A DNA stretch of 64,000 nt, taken from contig NC_080419.1 in NCBI RefSeq assembly GCF_029873635.1, positions 79,654,931 through 79,718,930 on the forward strand, given 5' to 3'. The DNA is from Malania oleifera. Lineage: Eukaryota; Streptophyta; Magnoliopsida; Santalales; Ximeniaceae. Positions within the stretch are counted from its first letter, which is position 1. Each line of letters starts with the position of its first letter. A program made the position numbers and the translations under genes. Positions 44,912 to 56,922 of this stretch are shown in pieces. The notes under the pieces are model-generated. The model was given only the letters and a program-made list of their open reading frames with translations. It was not told where the DNA came from and made no database searches.

Positions 44912-45770
44912 TCATTTTCCTTTACGCTCTAGGTCGTAATGTATCACTTTCTTTTCAAACCACGCTTTATGTTTCGGGCAATTTTTCTTTAAATGCCCAT
45001 AGCCATGACAAAAGTAACACTTGAGACCATAATGTTCCTTCCTGCGAGCCTCACCACCATACGAAGTACTCGCCACCTTCAATGGATCTTTCTTTAAATC
45101 TTTCTTTATTTTCTTTCCTTTACTTCCAGTTGCGTGACTCATGACATTTATTGAATGTTGTCCCTGTTGTTTGAGTCTTGCCTCTTCTTGAACTAACATG
45201 CTTGCCAATTCATTCACATTCCATTTTTCTTTAATTGTGTTATAGTGAATCTGAAAAGGCCCGTACTGAGGAGGCAAAGAGTTCAAAATAAACTGAACAA
45301 GGAAGCTTTCATTAACATTCATTCCCAAAGTATTAAGTCTAGCAGCTAGATTAGTCATTTCTAGGACATGTTCATTCATTCCTTTGCTGCCATCAAATTT
45401 CATTGTGGTTAGTTCAGCCATCAACCTTCCTGCAAGGGACTTATCAGCTGAACGAAATCTATCTTCCACTGCCTTAAGATATTCCTTTGCGTTATCTAGT
45501 TGAGGGAGTGTTGATTTAATATTATTTGCTATACACATTCGCATAAACATCATACTTAATCTGTTCGACCTTTCCCATGACTTATACAAAGTTTGCTGTT
45601 CTGAACTGCTGGTTTCAGTAATAGCAGCCGGTTTATCCATTTACAGAGCTAAGTCCAGATCCAGAACACCAAGGTGAAACTGAATCTGTTCATTCCAGTC
45701 AGAGAAATTTGTCTCATTAAAGATCGGAACAGAAGAAGCCAACGAATGCAATGAAACAAGAACAGACACT
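44912..45770 (-). pseudogene. Copia gag with zinc knuckle; protease active site missing
   Basis: An open stretch of 242 codons (45640-44912) has the copia gag core (NNIKSTLPQLDNAKEYLKAV, ELTTMKFDGSKGMNEHVLEM) and a complete zinc knuckle CYFCHGYGHLKKNC. Family sequence continues upstream past a stop just before 45640 (FSDWNEQIQFHLGV), so the true gag start is about 130 bp further. Downstream, the frame stops at once and the next recognisable sequence is the late protease region (GVGTVRLYLESGHCLDM). The expected DSGA/DTGA site is absent, suggesting a deletion. Confidence 0.88.
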
Positions 45771-46571
45771 GCAATAACACAAAATGCTCACTACATTAAT
45801 GCTTTGAGTTTAGAACATTTCATTAGTAAATTACGCTCAATCTTGGGATCAACTGATGCAATATACTAATCCTTACACTTACTGGTAATTTCATTCATCC
45901 AAGCATAATTGATAACCTTTATAAAGTTTGATTGGTCTGTCACCTTTGGGCAGGCACCTTTGGGCAGGCATCTCAATCTCACTATCATTCTTCAATTATC
46001 CTGATTAAGTTAATGATTATTTGAAAGTTGGTGCACCTTTGGGCCAGCCATAATATTCAAATAACAATTTGGTTATTATTATTTGCCAGATTATATTTCA
46101 ATCAACGTTTACAACTTTTCTTAGCAAGATCACTTTGGTGACAATATGCTAACCATAATAGAAACATTGATTGATTCCTTAAAATTTAACTATAATTTAC
46201 AGCAAATAATCAATTCCTCAATACAGGAATTTTACTAACTTACTTTCATGTAAAATTCTCTAACTTATACATGCATAACATGTGAGTGCCTTTACTAATC
46301 AAGTTATAATAAAATTATTTGCATGCATATCATTTAGCAGCTCTACTTTGATATCACTATATAGGGAAAAACCGTCAACGGTCCACATGTAAGAAAATTT
46401 TTTCTTTTTAGACCAACAAAAATCTCATAAATCCATCAAATATCACATATATTTTTAGTTTGATTCCAGTAAACATTATACCCACAAATTTTACCCATAA
46501 AACCATAATAAGATCAAACAAAATAATCATAAGCGATCTTTATATGAAGGAAGTTCATGATAATTCCAACA

Positions 46572-46585
46572 TGGCTCAAATACCA
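46572..46585 (-). other. Primer binding site of the copia element
   Basis: TGGTATTTGAGCCA on the minus strand, two bases inside the 5' LTR, resembles the initiator Met tRNA site. Confidence 0.75.
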
Positions 46586-46587
46586 CA

Positions 46588-47253
46588 TGAAAGAAAATTT
46601 TCATAAATAAGTTGCAGCCAATGATCTTCAATTATCATGATCTTCACATCAATAACCTTTATACGAAAAATAAATAATTCATAAACTATAAACTTTACAT
46701 ACTGAAATCGGTCATATCGAACTTATTGAGAAGAACACCCGGAGAATCCGAAGAAATCGTTTCTCCCACTTTTCCTCTTTATCTTTTCCTTCTTTCACCA
46801 GATTTATGAGATCTCCTGATGATTAGAGACGTAGAGGCGGAGAGAGGACAATTCATTTCTTCCTATCTTTTCTTTGTAGCTAACATTACCATGTAGCTAA
46901 CCCCTTAGAGCTTAAGAGCTTAACTTTTCTTTTTCTCTTCTTTTGCTCTCTCTTTTTCTTACCCTTAGGGTTTAGCTTAATGTATAGCACGCCCTTATAG
47001 CTACTCCCCATAATAGTAGCTAATATATATAATATATATTTATATATATATATAATATTATATATATATATATATGTATTTATGTATAGGAATTTCTTCA
47101 AACTTCCACCATTAATTACTCATATTAAATAAACTAACCCTTTAGTTAATCCATACAACAATTAATTCTATCCTTTTCATATGGGACACATACCCTACAT
47201 GTAGAACTCATATCATTCATATGGGACATATTCTTTGAGATATAAATCCTACA
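46588..47253 (-). repeat. 5' LTR of the 38.8-47.3 kb copia element
   Basis: 666 bp, matching 38811-39472 with scattered substitutions. It includes AT-rich microsatellite DNA near 47025-47080. Confidence 0.92.
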
Positions 47254-47800
47254 AGAGGGTCATGAATTTTCCTTAGTATTTTGCAGAGTACTCTTTCCTT
47301 AATAGCCCCATTACTAGAGAGGGGATCAAAAAAGCTCTTTTCTTCTCTAGTGACAAAGCTCCAAGCCCAAATGCCTTTAGTGCCTATAATATTCGATGAT
47401 GTTGGGAAGTTGTTGGATAGGGTTTTCTTAGTGCTGCTGATTCCTGTTATAAGGAATCCAAAATCCTCAAGAAAGCAAACTCCACTACCCTTTACTTGAT
47501 TGCTAAAGTCAATAACCCTTCTAATGTAGGTAACTTAAGGCCCATCTCTTGCTGCAACACCACCTGCAAATGCTTCATGTAGGTTTTAGCTAATAGGGTT
47601 TAATCTTGCTTGCCTGCCTTTCTTAGCAAAAACCAAGCAACTTTCACTTCAAGTAGCCAAGTCCAAATCGATGTCCTTCTTGTTAGGAATTAGTCCATGA
47701 CTACCATAAAACAATGGTTCTCCCAGATTTTTCAATTAAAAGGGATTTTAATCATGCTTTTCATTCAATCATTTGGGATTTCTTGATCAAGTAGTTGCAG
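47254..47800 (+). pseudogene. LINE reverse transcriptase, part 2
   Basis: Continues the LINE after the copia insertion. Frames with stops give the RT start, including SKILKKANSTTLYLIAKVNN, NPSNVGNLRPISCCNTT and, further on, LANRV and LSKNQ. These are hallmark LINE RT motifs (block ending RPISCCN). The catalytic box is not seen. Confidence 0.75.
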
Positions 47801-48666
47801 AGTAGCATCAACCCTAGACCAAAAACTTTTCCAGCAGAGCTCAGACAAGCTCTCGGGAGCGGATGGTAGCCGACGATACCTCGCAAGGTAGATGGTTGCT
47901 GCTGATGGCGGTAAGCCTGCCTAGTGTAGGGCGAAAATGAAGCTTAGGCCTTAAGAGGTGGCAACTGGACCCCTTTGTGTAAACCAGCAAGAAAGCATGA
48001 AGGAGGAATTAAGGGGGCAAATCAGTGACGGACACCTGTCCAAGACATGTTTCCCTATCTATTCTATTGGCCGTCATTTTTGTGCTAGCAAGCAAGACGT
48101 GTCAAGGACCATGCAAATTGTCATATTTAAGAAGTCTGAGGAAAAGTTAAGCTACAAAATAAACAAATGTATGAAATAAAAAACTATACGACCAGCCATG
48201 CATGTCTTGGAAAATAAAATACTTATACTTGGTCTCAAAAAATAAAATAAGCTTAGCAAAGTAAGTATTGCCTGATGAAGAACTAAATTATATCTATGTC
48301 TATATTTATATCATCTATAGCAAGGAAGTCAATGAGGCTTTTTTTTTTACATAAAAAGTGCGCAATTAAGTAAAGAAAATAAAGGAATTGTAACAGGGAA
48401 AATAAAGCATCATGATCTTTTAAAATCTTATAATTTCTTTCAAATTAAAAGAGTTACTTTGAATATAAAAAAGGGTGTCTCCTCTAAACAATGATATTCC
48501 TTAGGAAGGTGAGAAAGGGTGTTTGTTCACTTTGAATATTATTGCTACTTTATCTTGCTTCTTATGTTCCTAACTTGAGCACTAGAGGCTTTTAGATGCA
48601 TTAGAGGTCTATCAAATTATTTGTTTTCCTTAGTTATAAGTGATTGTCGCAATTTTTAGACGTAGA
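47801..48666. other. Unassigned DNA after the LINE
   Basis: No gene or clear repeat is seen. The part near 47850-48000 is somewhat richer in G and C. Confidence 0.35.
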
Positions 48667-49660
48667 TAGGGGTGACAAAATAGGTCAAAATCCGACGAAT
48701 GATCCATGATCCATCCGTTTAAAATGGATTTAGATTAATGAAAACTGATTTATTTATAAACGGATCAGCCTAGATCTATTTATTAAATGGATTAGCAGGT
48801 TCGGGTTGGATTACTCGGCGATGACCCGATTAACTTATTATATATACAAATTAGTAAAATTACAAACCCTAGGCTATTGGATTCTGAAGTGGGCATCTCC
48901 CTTCTCCCGAATAACCTGATTCTCCCTCAGCCTCACTGCGCACGCGACAGGGTATGGTGGGTCGCTGTTGGATCTTCCGGGGGGATCGCTTCCGTCGTTC
49001 TCTCTCCCATTGGCATTTCCTATTTTCTGAGCGCTCACTCTCCGATCTACTGCCATACCAACGAACACAGCAACTGAACTGATATTCTAATACAAACTCC
49101 AGAGAGAGAGAGAGACAGTGGTTGCAGGAAATGCAGGTGGGTAGAGAAGAGAAGGTAGCCCATAGGCACGCGAGAATCCTGTTTTCACCCACTCGATCGA
49201 TCCAATTTTTTCCTCTTCAGGTAAAAATTTTCGAATCTACAGCAACTCCACTGTTCTAGGGTTTTGCTTGCTGCGAGCATGGGAAAAAATGGTCCGAGTC
49301 AATACGAAGAGAGCGTTAGTTGGAGCGGGAGCTCGGATCCTGTTCTAAAAACACTGTTTCAGAACAAGATTCAAATTGATTTCAGTTCAGAAGGTGGGAC
49401 GAGATGGAAATGGAGATTGGAATGGCCGAATGGGTGATTTGTTTTTGTATTTTTGGTTCCGGGGAAAAAAGACTCATTTCAATTTTTTTAAAATAAATAA
49501 ATTATATTTTTAAATGGACGACACGTCAATGAAAGGAGCAGGTTTGGGTTTACTCTTAGTGTTAATAAACAAGTTAACCTGAACCTAATCCATTTAATCC
49601 TAACTCATTTATCACATGTGTATGTGGGAGATTTGGATCCAAGGGTTAGCGGGAGCTTCA
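48667..49660 (+). other. Possible captured gene fragment within a repeat
   Basis: A GC-richer block (about 48870-49430) resembles a gene 5' region: a GA run, a leader and an ATG at 49279 opening a 53-codon frame (MGKNGPSQYEESVSWSGSSD...) that ends at a stop. AT-rich DNA on both sides has related words in opposite orientation (AAATGGATTAG near 48783-48793, CTAATCCATTTAATC near 49587-49601), so it may be a transposon carrying gene sequence. I do not recognise the peptide. It could also be a decayed local gene. Confidence 0.35.
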
Positions 49661-51497
49661 AGATGAATTTTGTTTGAATGGTGTTATTCAGTGTATTTAA
49701 GTTACTTCAAAACTACTAGGTGTTGACATTGGACTCGGTGGCATATATTTGTCAATTAGTTTGGTGATCATCTTGAAAATAAGTGAAGTAAAGAAAATGG
49801 AGTCATTGGTTCTTTAAATCACTCTTCTTATTTTAAAAATAGAGTCATCGCTTTATTTTATTTTTTAAAAAAACATAATAAAGAAAAATCTTATCAAAAG
49901 AGTTTTAAGTCTAGAAGTACCATAGTGAATAGAGAAGGTAACCTCTTCGTTTTTTTTTTAATAAAAACTAAAAGGCTAGCACTTTAAAACACTCATTTTA
50001 AGAACAATTATTGCTCTAGAAAAAAAGATTTAATTTTTTAAAATCAAATTTTAAAGATTTTGGCAAAAAATGAGATAAGACAGCAATCAGTCGACCACTT
50101 TCAAAACCTGGTCTGACCGTGCCTTACTCTTGAGTAAGGCTAGTAAATTACCCTCTATTCAATCCAAGAATCATTATCAGTACAATTCGAGAAGGGAGAT
50201 TATGTATCACCCTCTACTCCAGTTTGAGTACTTGCGGATAAGTATTCTAAACCAATCAAGGTCATTACATTCTTCGACACTAAAGTAGCGTGAAGCCAAA
50301 TATTCTTCCAAAATACAAATGGAAGTCATATAACCAAGGTTTCAAAGTGGCAAATGGGAAGTATTTTCAAGTCAAATTAAAAAGTGTGCCAATCTACATT
50401 AAGTTTCGTCCATAATGCTTAATCAAAGTCATATTCTTCGAGTCAAATCTTCCTAACAAAGATTTTTTTTCATTGGATTTGACACCATCTGGCACTTAAA
50501 CAAGGTCTAGACAAAAAAAAAAAGTTCAGTTCATATATTTTGCAATGAACAAAGACCCCTAATTTCTTCCTCATTACTCAGTCCTTAGAAGAAATTAAGG
50601 CTCGATTAATCTAGGTAAGCTCTGCAAACAACCATAGTGAATTTTTAATGAAATGTTCAAAGCTAGTGTGAAAGAATAAAAAATTATTTGTCAGCCTTCC
50701 ATTCAAAAAGAATGAAGATATAAACCCCACAAAGGCAAGCCATAAGGAAATGAATTTGGAGCACTATTCACTGGCCCAAAATGAGCTTATCCAACTACAA
50801 GAAGTAAGGCAATTAAGTAAGGAAAATAAATGGATTGTAACTTTTAAATAAAGAATGGAAAATAAAATGACATAACCTTTTATTGTTAAGCAAATTTGGA
50901 AATGAAGAAAATGGAAATGGAATTTAATGGCCTTGAAGAGGATGAGCTGCAGCGGAGGAGCTAGCTTTCATATGCTGGAATAATAATGCCCGTGTGCTAA
51001 AATAACTCATTAAATCCCAATTACTCTATTCCTTTCCTATCCATTTAATATAGCTATATAATGAAGCAATTGTACGTGAATGAAAATATCGTGAAGTGAG
51101 TGAGCGAGGAGTGTGAGAGTGTTGAAGGTGGGAGAGAGAAAAGTGTGAGAATAGTTGAGTTGAGTGTGTGTCTTCTCCTCTTGTTTTCTCTCAGGTTATA
51201 ATAAATTTGGTGTGCTTCTTGGACGTAAGTCAGATTAGACAGAATCACGTAAATCTAGTGTTCTTATTTTTACGTATTTATTTTGCTTGTATGTGATTGT
51301 TGTTCCTAGATCCCTAACATTTATGACCTTATAACTTCTTACAAATTAAAGACACTCAATATTAAATACCAAAAAGGTGTCTCATTTATAAAAGGAGATT
51401 ATTAGGCAGGCAATAAAAGGCTTCTTCCATTATGACTTTGGCGTTAAATATTGGGACCTCCTTAGGCTATTTTATTTTTCTTTAATCACAAACAACT
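49661..51497. other. Unassigned AT-rich DNA
   Basis: No gene seen. The stretch 51090-51330 has the base pattern of an LTR leader but lacks element ends. Confidence 0.35.
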
Positions 51498-52163
51498 TGT
51501 TGGGAGAGATACCAACGAACAACCACAGCGGAATAATTATTGTCATTATATGGAAGCAAATATAGTGTATCTCTACTTTTATACGTGCTGAAAATAATAA
51601 GAAAAATAATCAATCACACCAAGCCACAAGAACACAAGCAATTTTTTACGTAGAAAACTTCCTCACTGTGAGGAAGAAAAACCACGGGACCTAATTCAGT
51701 TGAAACCTCCACTATCAACCAAATAATGGGTATACCAAGTTTTCTCTAATCGCAATTAGAGGCTACAAATATATCTCATCAAGATATTATCAATCTTGGT
51801 AATACAAAAAGAATTGAAGAAAATATACCAAAATCGTAGTTACTGTTCAAGGGAAAAAATCCCAACTCCCGAACGCAAAATCCGATCTCCACCGTTCAGA
51901 TTGTAGCTCCTTGAGTAGTGAACCTCTCCTCCAAATTTTAGCTTGATCGGACCACAGATAAAGCAGAATCGGAGCCCTGATGAAATCTAAGCAGCATGAG
52001 AAAAATCCCATTTTTCTCTCTTTCTTTTTAGAAGTGATGGCTCCTCCTTTCTCCCCTCTCTTTTTTATAACTTCTTTTAGGTTTTCACACTAAAAGGCTG
52101 GACTTTAGGCTTTTAATGAAGCCCACTTGGGCTTTCCTCCACATGGAAGGAAATAACCCAATA
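51498..52163 (-). repeat. 3' LTR of the 51.5-56.9 kb copia element
   Basis: Begins TGTTGGGAGAGATACC. The far end has ATA where the other copy has ACA. A purine tract (GGAAAGGGGAAGAT on the minus strand) follows at about 52164-52177. Confidence 0.9.
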
Positions 52164-53296
52164 AATCTTCCCCTTTCCAACTATGTGGAGGGAATCGCTA
52201 TCCTAACGATCAAACAACAAACTTCAAGCTTCTCCTTTGGTAGTGTCTTTGTCAACATATCAGAACCATTATCATCAGTGTGAATCTTCTCAAGTTCCAA
52301 TAACTTATCGTTCAACGCATATCTGATCCAATGGTATCATAAATCAATATGCTTCGATCTTGCATGGAAACTGGAATTCTTAACAAAATAAATAGCACTC
52401 TGGCTATCACAAAACAACACATACCTCTACTGTAGCAATGGAGGTGACTAAAGAGTTGATATAGGCAAAAAAGTTCTCTCACGAACTTCTTTGCCTATAT
52501 CAACTCTTTAGTCACTTTCATTGCTACAACAAACTCTGTCTCTGTTGTAGAAAGAGCAATGCACTTCTAAAGTCTCAATTGCCAAGCTATAGCCCCACCT
52601 GCAAAAGTTATCAAATAGCCCGAAGTAGACTTATGAGTATCCACATCCTCATCCATATATGCATCTGTGTAGCCAAGTAACAATGGTTGTACGTTTCCCA
52701 AACCAAGTTTCAAACTAGAAGTGCCTCTAAGATACCTCATGATCCACTTCACTGCATTCCAGTGCTCTCTTCCCCAGATTTGACAAGAATCGGCTAACTA
52801 CACCAACTGCATAGGCTATATCTAGTCTTGTACAAACCATTGCATACATCAAACTTCCTAGTGCTGAGGTGTAAGGAACTCTTTCCATGTCTTCCTTTTC
52901 CTTATTTGTAGAAGGAAATTTCATTGTACTTAGTCTGAAGTGGGTAGCAAGAGGAGAGCTAACCACTTTAACTTTGTCCATATTGAACCTCTGAAACACT
53001 TTCTCAATGTACTCCTCCTATAAAAAATATAACTTCTTGGCACTCCTATCACGACTGATTCTTATGCCAAGAATTTTCTTTACTGGCCTCAAATCCTTCA
53101 TAGCAAATGACTTACTCAATTGCTTCTTTAACTAGTCAATCCTTGAAGCATTCCTGCCAATAATCAGCATGTCATCCATATAAAGCAGTAAGAAAATAAA
53201 ATCATCATTAAAGAATTTATGAACAAATACACAATAATATGAAGTTGTCTTCTTGTAGCCTTGCTCCCCCATAACAAACTCAAACGTCTTATTCCA
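52164..53296 (-). pseudogene. Copia RT end and RNase H (broken)
   Basis: Pieces include the catalytic YMDD (codons at 53171-53182), SLMYAMVCTRLDIAYAVGVV, STSGYLITFAGGAIAW, an ALSTTETEF stretch near 52540 and, beyond the inverted duplication, VLFCDSQSAIYFVKNSSFHA. The last two parts belong together in the family but are split here by the hairpin at 52431-52528. A stop replaces a Trp codon near 52500 (ELI*AKK). Confidence 0.88.
52431..52528. repeat. 46-bp inverted duplication (hairpin)
   Basis: Left arm 52431-52476 and right arm 52483-52528 are reverse complements with three mismatches and a 6-base loop. The right arm is normal RNase H coding sequence; the left is an extra inverted copy. Confidence 0.95.
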
Positions 53297-53890
53297 CTAT
53301 CTCGGTGCTTGTTTCAAACCATATAGGCTTTTCTTCAGCTTGCACACATAATCCTCTTTCCCTTTCACTTTGAAACCCTCTGGCTGCTTCATATAAATCT
53401 CTTCCTCTAAATCGCTATGAAGGAAGGCGATTTTCACATCCATCTGCTCAACTTCCAAGTCAAGATTAGCTGCTAAGCCGAGTACTACACGGATCGAAGA
53501 TATCTTTATAATTGGAGAGAAGATCTCATCAAATTCAATACCTTTTCTCTGACCAGACCCTTTTACAACCAGTCTAGCTTTGTAACATAGCTGTGAAAAG
53601 AACTCATTTGGCTTCTTCTTGTAAATCCACTTGTTCTCCAAAGCTCTTTTTCCTTTAGGTAGCTTCACTAACTCAAAAGTGTGGTTATCATGCAATGACT
53701 GCATCTTATCTTGCATGGCCTCCACCTACTCTATCTTGTGTTCATCTTCCATGGCTTCTACAAAATACTGGGGCTCTCCCCCATTAGTCAATAACACATA
53801 TTGTTCTACTGAGTATCGAGTGGAAGGATGTTGGTCTCTAGTTGACCTCCTGGATGGAATCTCTGGTTGAATTTCTAGCACTGTCAACAG
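53297..53890 (-). pseudogene. Copia reverse transcriptase, N-terminal part
   Basis: A 142-codon stretch (53725-53297) reads ELVKLPKGKRALENKWIYKK, RLVVKGSGQRKGIEFDEIFS, DLEVEQMDVKIAFLHSDLEE and LKKSLYGLKQAPR. The family catalytic DVKTAF Asp is present. Sequence to about 53890 continues the inter-domain region between integrase and RT. Confidence 0.9.
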
Positions 53891-54184
53891 CTCATTAATC
53901 TCAACATCCCCTGGAGCCTATAAGGGAACATCCACATCATCTCTACCCTGGTGGTCATCCTAAACATCATTCTCAACCTGAGATGAAAAATTCTTCAAAG
54001 GAATTGGATCCACATCAGTCAAACTGTCATCCTGCTGAAACATAGATTTCTTTGTCTTCTCAATATCTTGAATCGTCTGATCTTCTACAAACACGACATC
54101 TCTGCTTCTCACAATTTTCTTCTCAATTAGATCATAAAGCTTGTATCCAAACTCATCTTGACCGTAGCCAAGGAATATACACTG

Positions 54185-55177
54185 TCACGTTTTCTCATCA
54201 AGTTTGGACCTTTCATCTTTTGGAATATACACAAATGCTTTGCACCCAAAAACATGCAGATGATTATAGGAAACATCCTTACCTATCCAAACTCGGTCCG
54301 GCACATCAAACTGTAGAGGAACACAGGGTGTAAGATTTAACACATGAACAACAGTGCTCAAAGCCTCCCCCCAAAATGATTTTGGCAACCAGACTTGTGA
54401 AAGCAAACATCTCACTCTCCCAACTAATGTTCTGTTTGTCCTTTCTGCTATGTCATTCAATTGAGGAGTCTTTTGATGTCGAATGCCCTGCTATCTACAA
54501 TACTCATCAAATTGACTAGAATACTCTCCACCATTATCAGTCCGAATGCACCTCTGTTTCTTCCCAGTCTGTCTCTTAACTAAGGCTTGAAATTGCTTAA
54601 ATTAAGCCAACACTTGGTCTTTTGACTTCAAAGTATATACCCACAACTTCCTTGAATGATTATCTATAAAGGTCACAAGGTATCTGGAGCCACCAAGTGT
54701 TCTTGTCTTCATAAGACCACACACATCCGAATGTACCAAATCTAGTATCTCTGACTTTCTCGAATTAGGGGAATTCTTGAAGGAAACTCTTCTCTTCTTT
54801 CCTGACAAACAATGAGTACACCTTTTCAGAAGTGTACTTTTTAGTCCACATAGTAGACTTTTCTTCCCCAATAGAGCTAATCTTTTCTCACTCAAGTAAG
54901 TCAGTCTCTTGTGTCATAACTCTGTTGTGCCATTATCCTCCATCGCATTAACTATGTTATTGGAGATCTTTGCTTATAGAACATACAATGCAAAGTGCTT
55001 CATGCCTCGAGCCACAACCATAGCACCCCTGGTGAGCTTCCACTGGCCATCACTGAAAGTGCTGCAATACACTTGGTCATCAAGTTTACCTACAGAAATC
55101 AAATTCAAACAAATGTCAAGAATATGCTTCGCATCTCTAAGAACTAAACTCGTGTCATTATTTGTCTTCAAGTTCAC
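54185..55177 (-). pseudogene. Copia integrase (broken)
   Basis: Three minus-strand pieces: 55177-54974 (late protease, NLISVGKLDDQVYCSTFSDG), 54895-54602 (HCLSGKKRRVSF, then LDLVHSDVCGLMKTRTLGGS and FIDNHSRKLWVY), and 54460-54185 (AERTNRTLVGRVRCLLSQVW, LPKSFWGEAL). The first Asp (HSDVCG) and last Glu (IAERTNRT) of the active site are visible. Frameshifts and stops separate the pieces. Confidence 0.88.
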
Positions 55178-56224
55178 ATCCCCAATTCAAATGACTTTAA
55201 CCAAGCCATCATTGCCCATCTTTATAGTTCCAAAGTCACTAGATCTATAGGATGTAAAAGATCCTTACAAGATGTAGCTTGAATGGAGGCACCACTGTCA
55301 ATCACACAACCGGTCTCATGGTATGCAACATTTATCATCTCATCATCATAAACAATGAGGAATTCTGCAGGACTGATGGTAGCAATTTTATCATTACCAT
55401 CTTTGTCATCTCCATTCTTCATTCCCTTATCTTGCTCATTTTTGTTTTCTTTCTTCAATTGCCTGCAATATTTCTTGATGTGTCCTTTTTTCCCATAATG
55501 ATGACACTCAACATTTGCAAACTTGTTTGACTTGCTTCTGCTTTTATCTCTGTTCTTCGAACCTCTACTCTTACTTCTCCCCCTTTTTTCTATAACCAAG
55601 ATCTCTGACTGTGAAGAGGATCCCTATCTTTTTCTTCTCCATCTCTTCATTTAGCAAACAACTCTTGGCCATATCCATCGTAATTACACCTTCTGGAGCG
55701 AAGTTAGACAATGAAGTTCTGAGCGTCTCCTACGAGTCTAGTAATGAACCAAGAAGCCATAACCCTTGTATCTCATCATCAAACTTAATATCCATTCTAG
55801 CCAACTGATTAATAATTCATTGGAATATATTCAGGTGAACAGATAAAGGAGTCCCATCCTAGTACCTCAAAGCCATCATTTGTTTAATTAGAAACAACTT
55901 ATTATTTCCAGTCTTTCTAGCATATAGTTGTTCAAGCTTACTCCATAGAGAACGTGCATTTGTCTCTCCACTAATATGGTTCAAAACATTATCATCTACC
56001 CACTGCCTGATATACCCACACACATGTTGATGTAACAAAGTTCATTCCACATTAGACATTTTTTCTAGTTTTTCAGTACTAAATACCGGTAGGTAATAAT
56101 TTTTCACATAAAGAAGATCCACCATTTTTCCTTTCCATATGTGATAATTTGAACCATTGAGATTAAGCATTCTACTTTTATTTGCTTCCATAACTCAAAC
56201 TGCCAACTTGACAATCTATCAACC
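55178..56224 (-). pseudogene. Copia gag and protease start (broken)
   Basis: The stretch 55599-55222 has a basic region, a zinc knuckle in which the second Cys is Tyr (CHHYGKKGHIKKYC), and the protease active site CVIDSGASIQAT. Upstream to about 56224, minus-strand frames with stops give the rest of gag. The protease catalytic DSG is intact. Confidence 0.82.
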
Positions 56225-56226
56225 GG

Positions 56227-56238
56227 GCTCTAATACCA
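56227..56238 (-). other. Primer binding site of the second copia element
   Basis: TGGTATTAGAGC on the minus strand, one change from the initiator Met tRNA site, three bases from the 5' LTR. Confidence 0.85.
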
Positions 56239-56241
56239 CTT

Positions 56242-56922
56242 TATTGGGTGAGATATCAACAAACAATCACAGCAGAATAATTCTTTTCCCTATATGCAAG
56301 CAAATATAGTATATCTCTACTTTTATACGTGCTGAAAATAATAAGAAAAATAATCAATCACATCAAGCCACAAGAACACAAGCAATTTTTTACGTGAAAA
56401 ATTTCTCCAGTATGAGGAAGAAAAATCATGGGACCTAGTCCAGTTGAAACTTCTACTATCAACCAAATAATGGGTACACCAAGTCTTCTCTAATCGCAAT
56501 TAGAGATTACAAATATATCTCATCAAGATATCATCAATATTGATAAATACAAAGAGAACTGAAGAAAATATACCAAAATCGTAGTTACTGTTCATGAGCA
56601 AAAATTCCAACTTTCGAGCTCAAAATCTGATCTCCACCGTTCAAATTGTAGTTCCTTGAGTCGTGAACCTCTTCTCCAAATTTCAACTCGATCGGACCAC
56701 AATCGAAGCGGGATCAGAGTCTTGATGAAATATAGGCAACATGAGAAAAATCAGGTTTTTCTCTCTTTCTTTTTAGAAGTGATGGCTCCTCCCTTCTCCC
56801 TTCTCCCTTCTCCCTTCTCTTTTTTATAACTTCCTTTAGGTTTTCACAAAAAAAGACTGGACTTTGGGTTTTTAATAAAGCCCACTTGGGCTTTCCTCCA
56901 CATGGAAGGAAATAACTCAACA
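56242..56922 (-). repeat. 5' LTR of the 51.5-56.9 kb copia element
   Basis: 681 bp, the partner of 51498-52163. The TG start is TA here. Contains a small CTTCTCCCTT tandem near 56792-56818. Confidence 0.9.

Larger units (their letters stand above)
38811..47253 (-). mobile_element. Copia element with both LTRs, inserted in the LINE
   Basis: 8443 bp including a nested solo LTR. The LTRs (38811-39472 and 46588-47253) are closely similar, and a perfect 5-bp duplication AGAGG flanks the whole (38806-38810 and 47254-47258). Gag, integrase, RT and RNase H lie in copia order on the minus strand. The integrase and RT are separated by the solo LTR. A protease active site is not found. Stops and frameshifts make it non-autonomous. 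Confidence 0.93.
51498..56922 (-). mobile_element. Copia element, Tork/Tnt1-like, with both LTRs
   Basis: 5425 bp. The LTRs (51498-52163 and 56242-56922) are similar, and CAACT/CAATT flank the element (one difference). Primer site, purine tract and the order gag, protease, integrase, RT, RNase H fit copia. RT sequence such as DLEVEQMDVKIAFLHSDLEE is close to the Tnt1 group. All frames are broken, and an inverted duplication disrupts RNase H. Confidence 0.92.
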
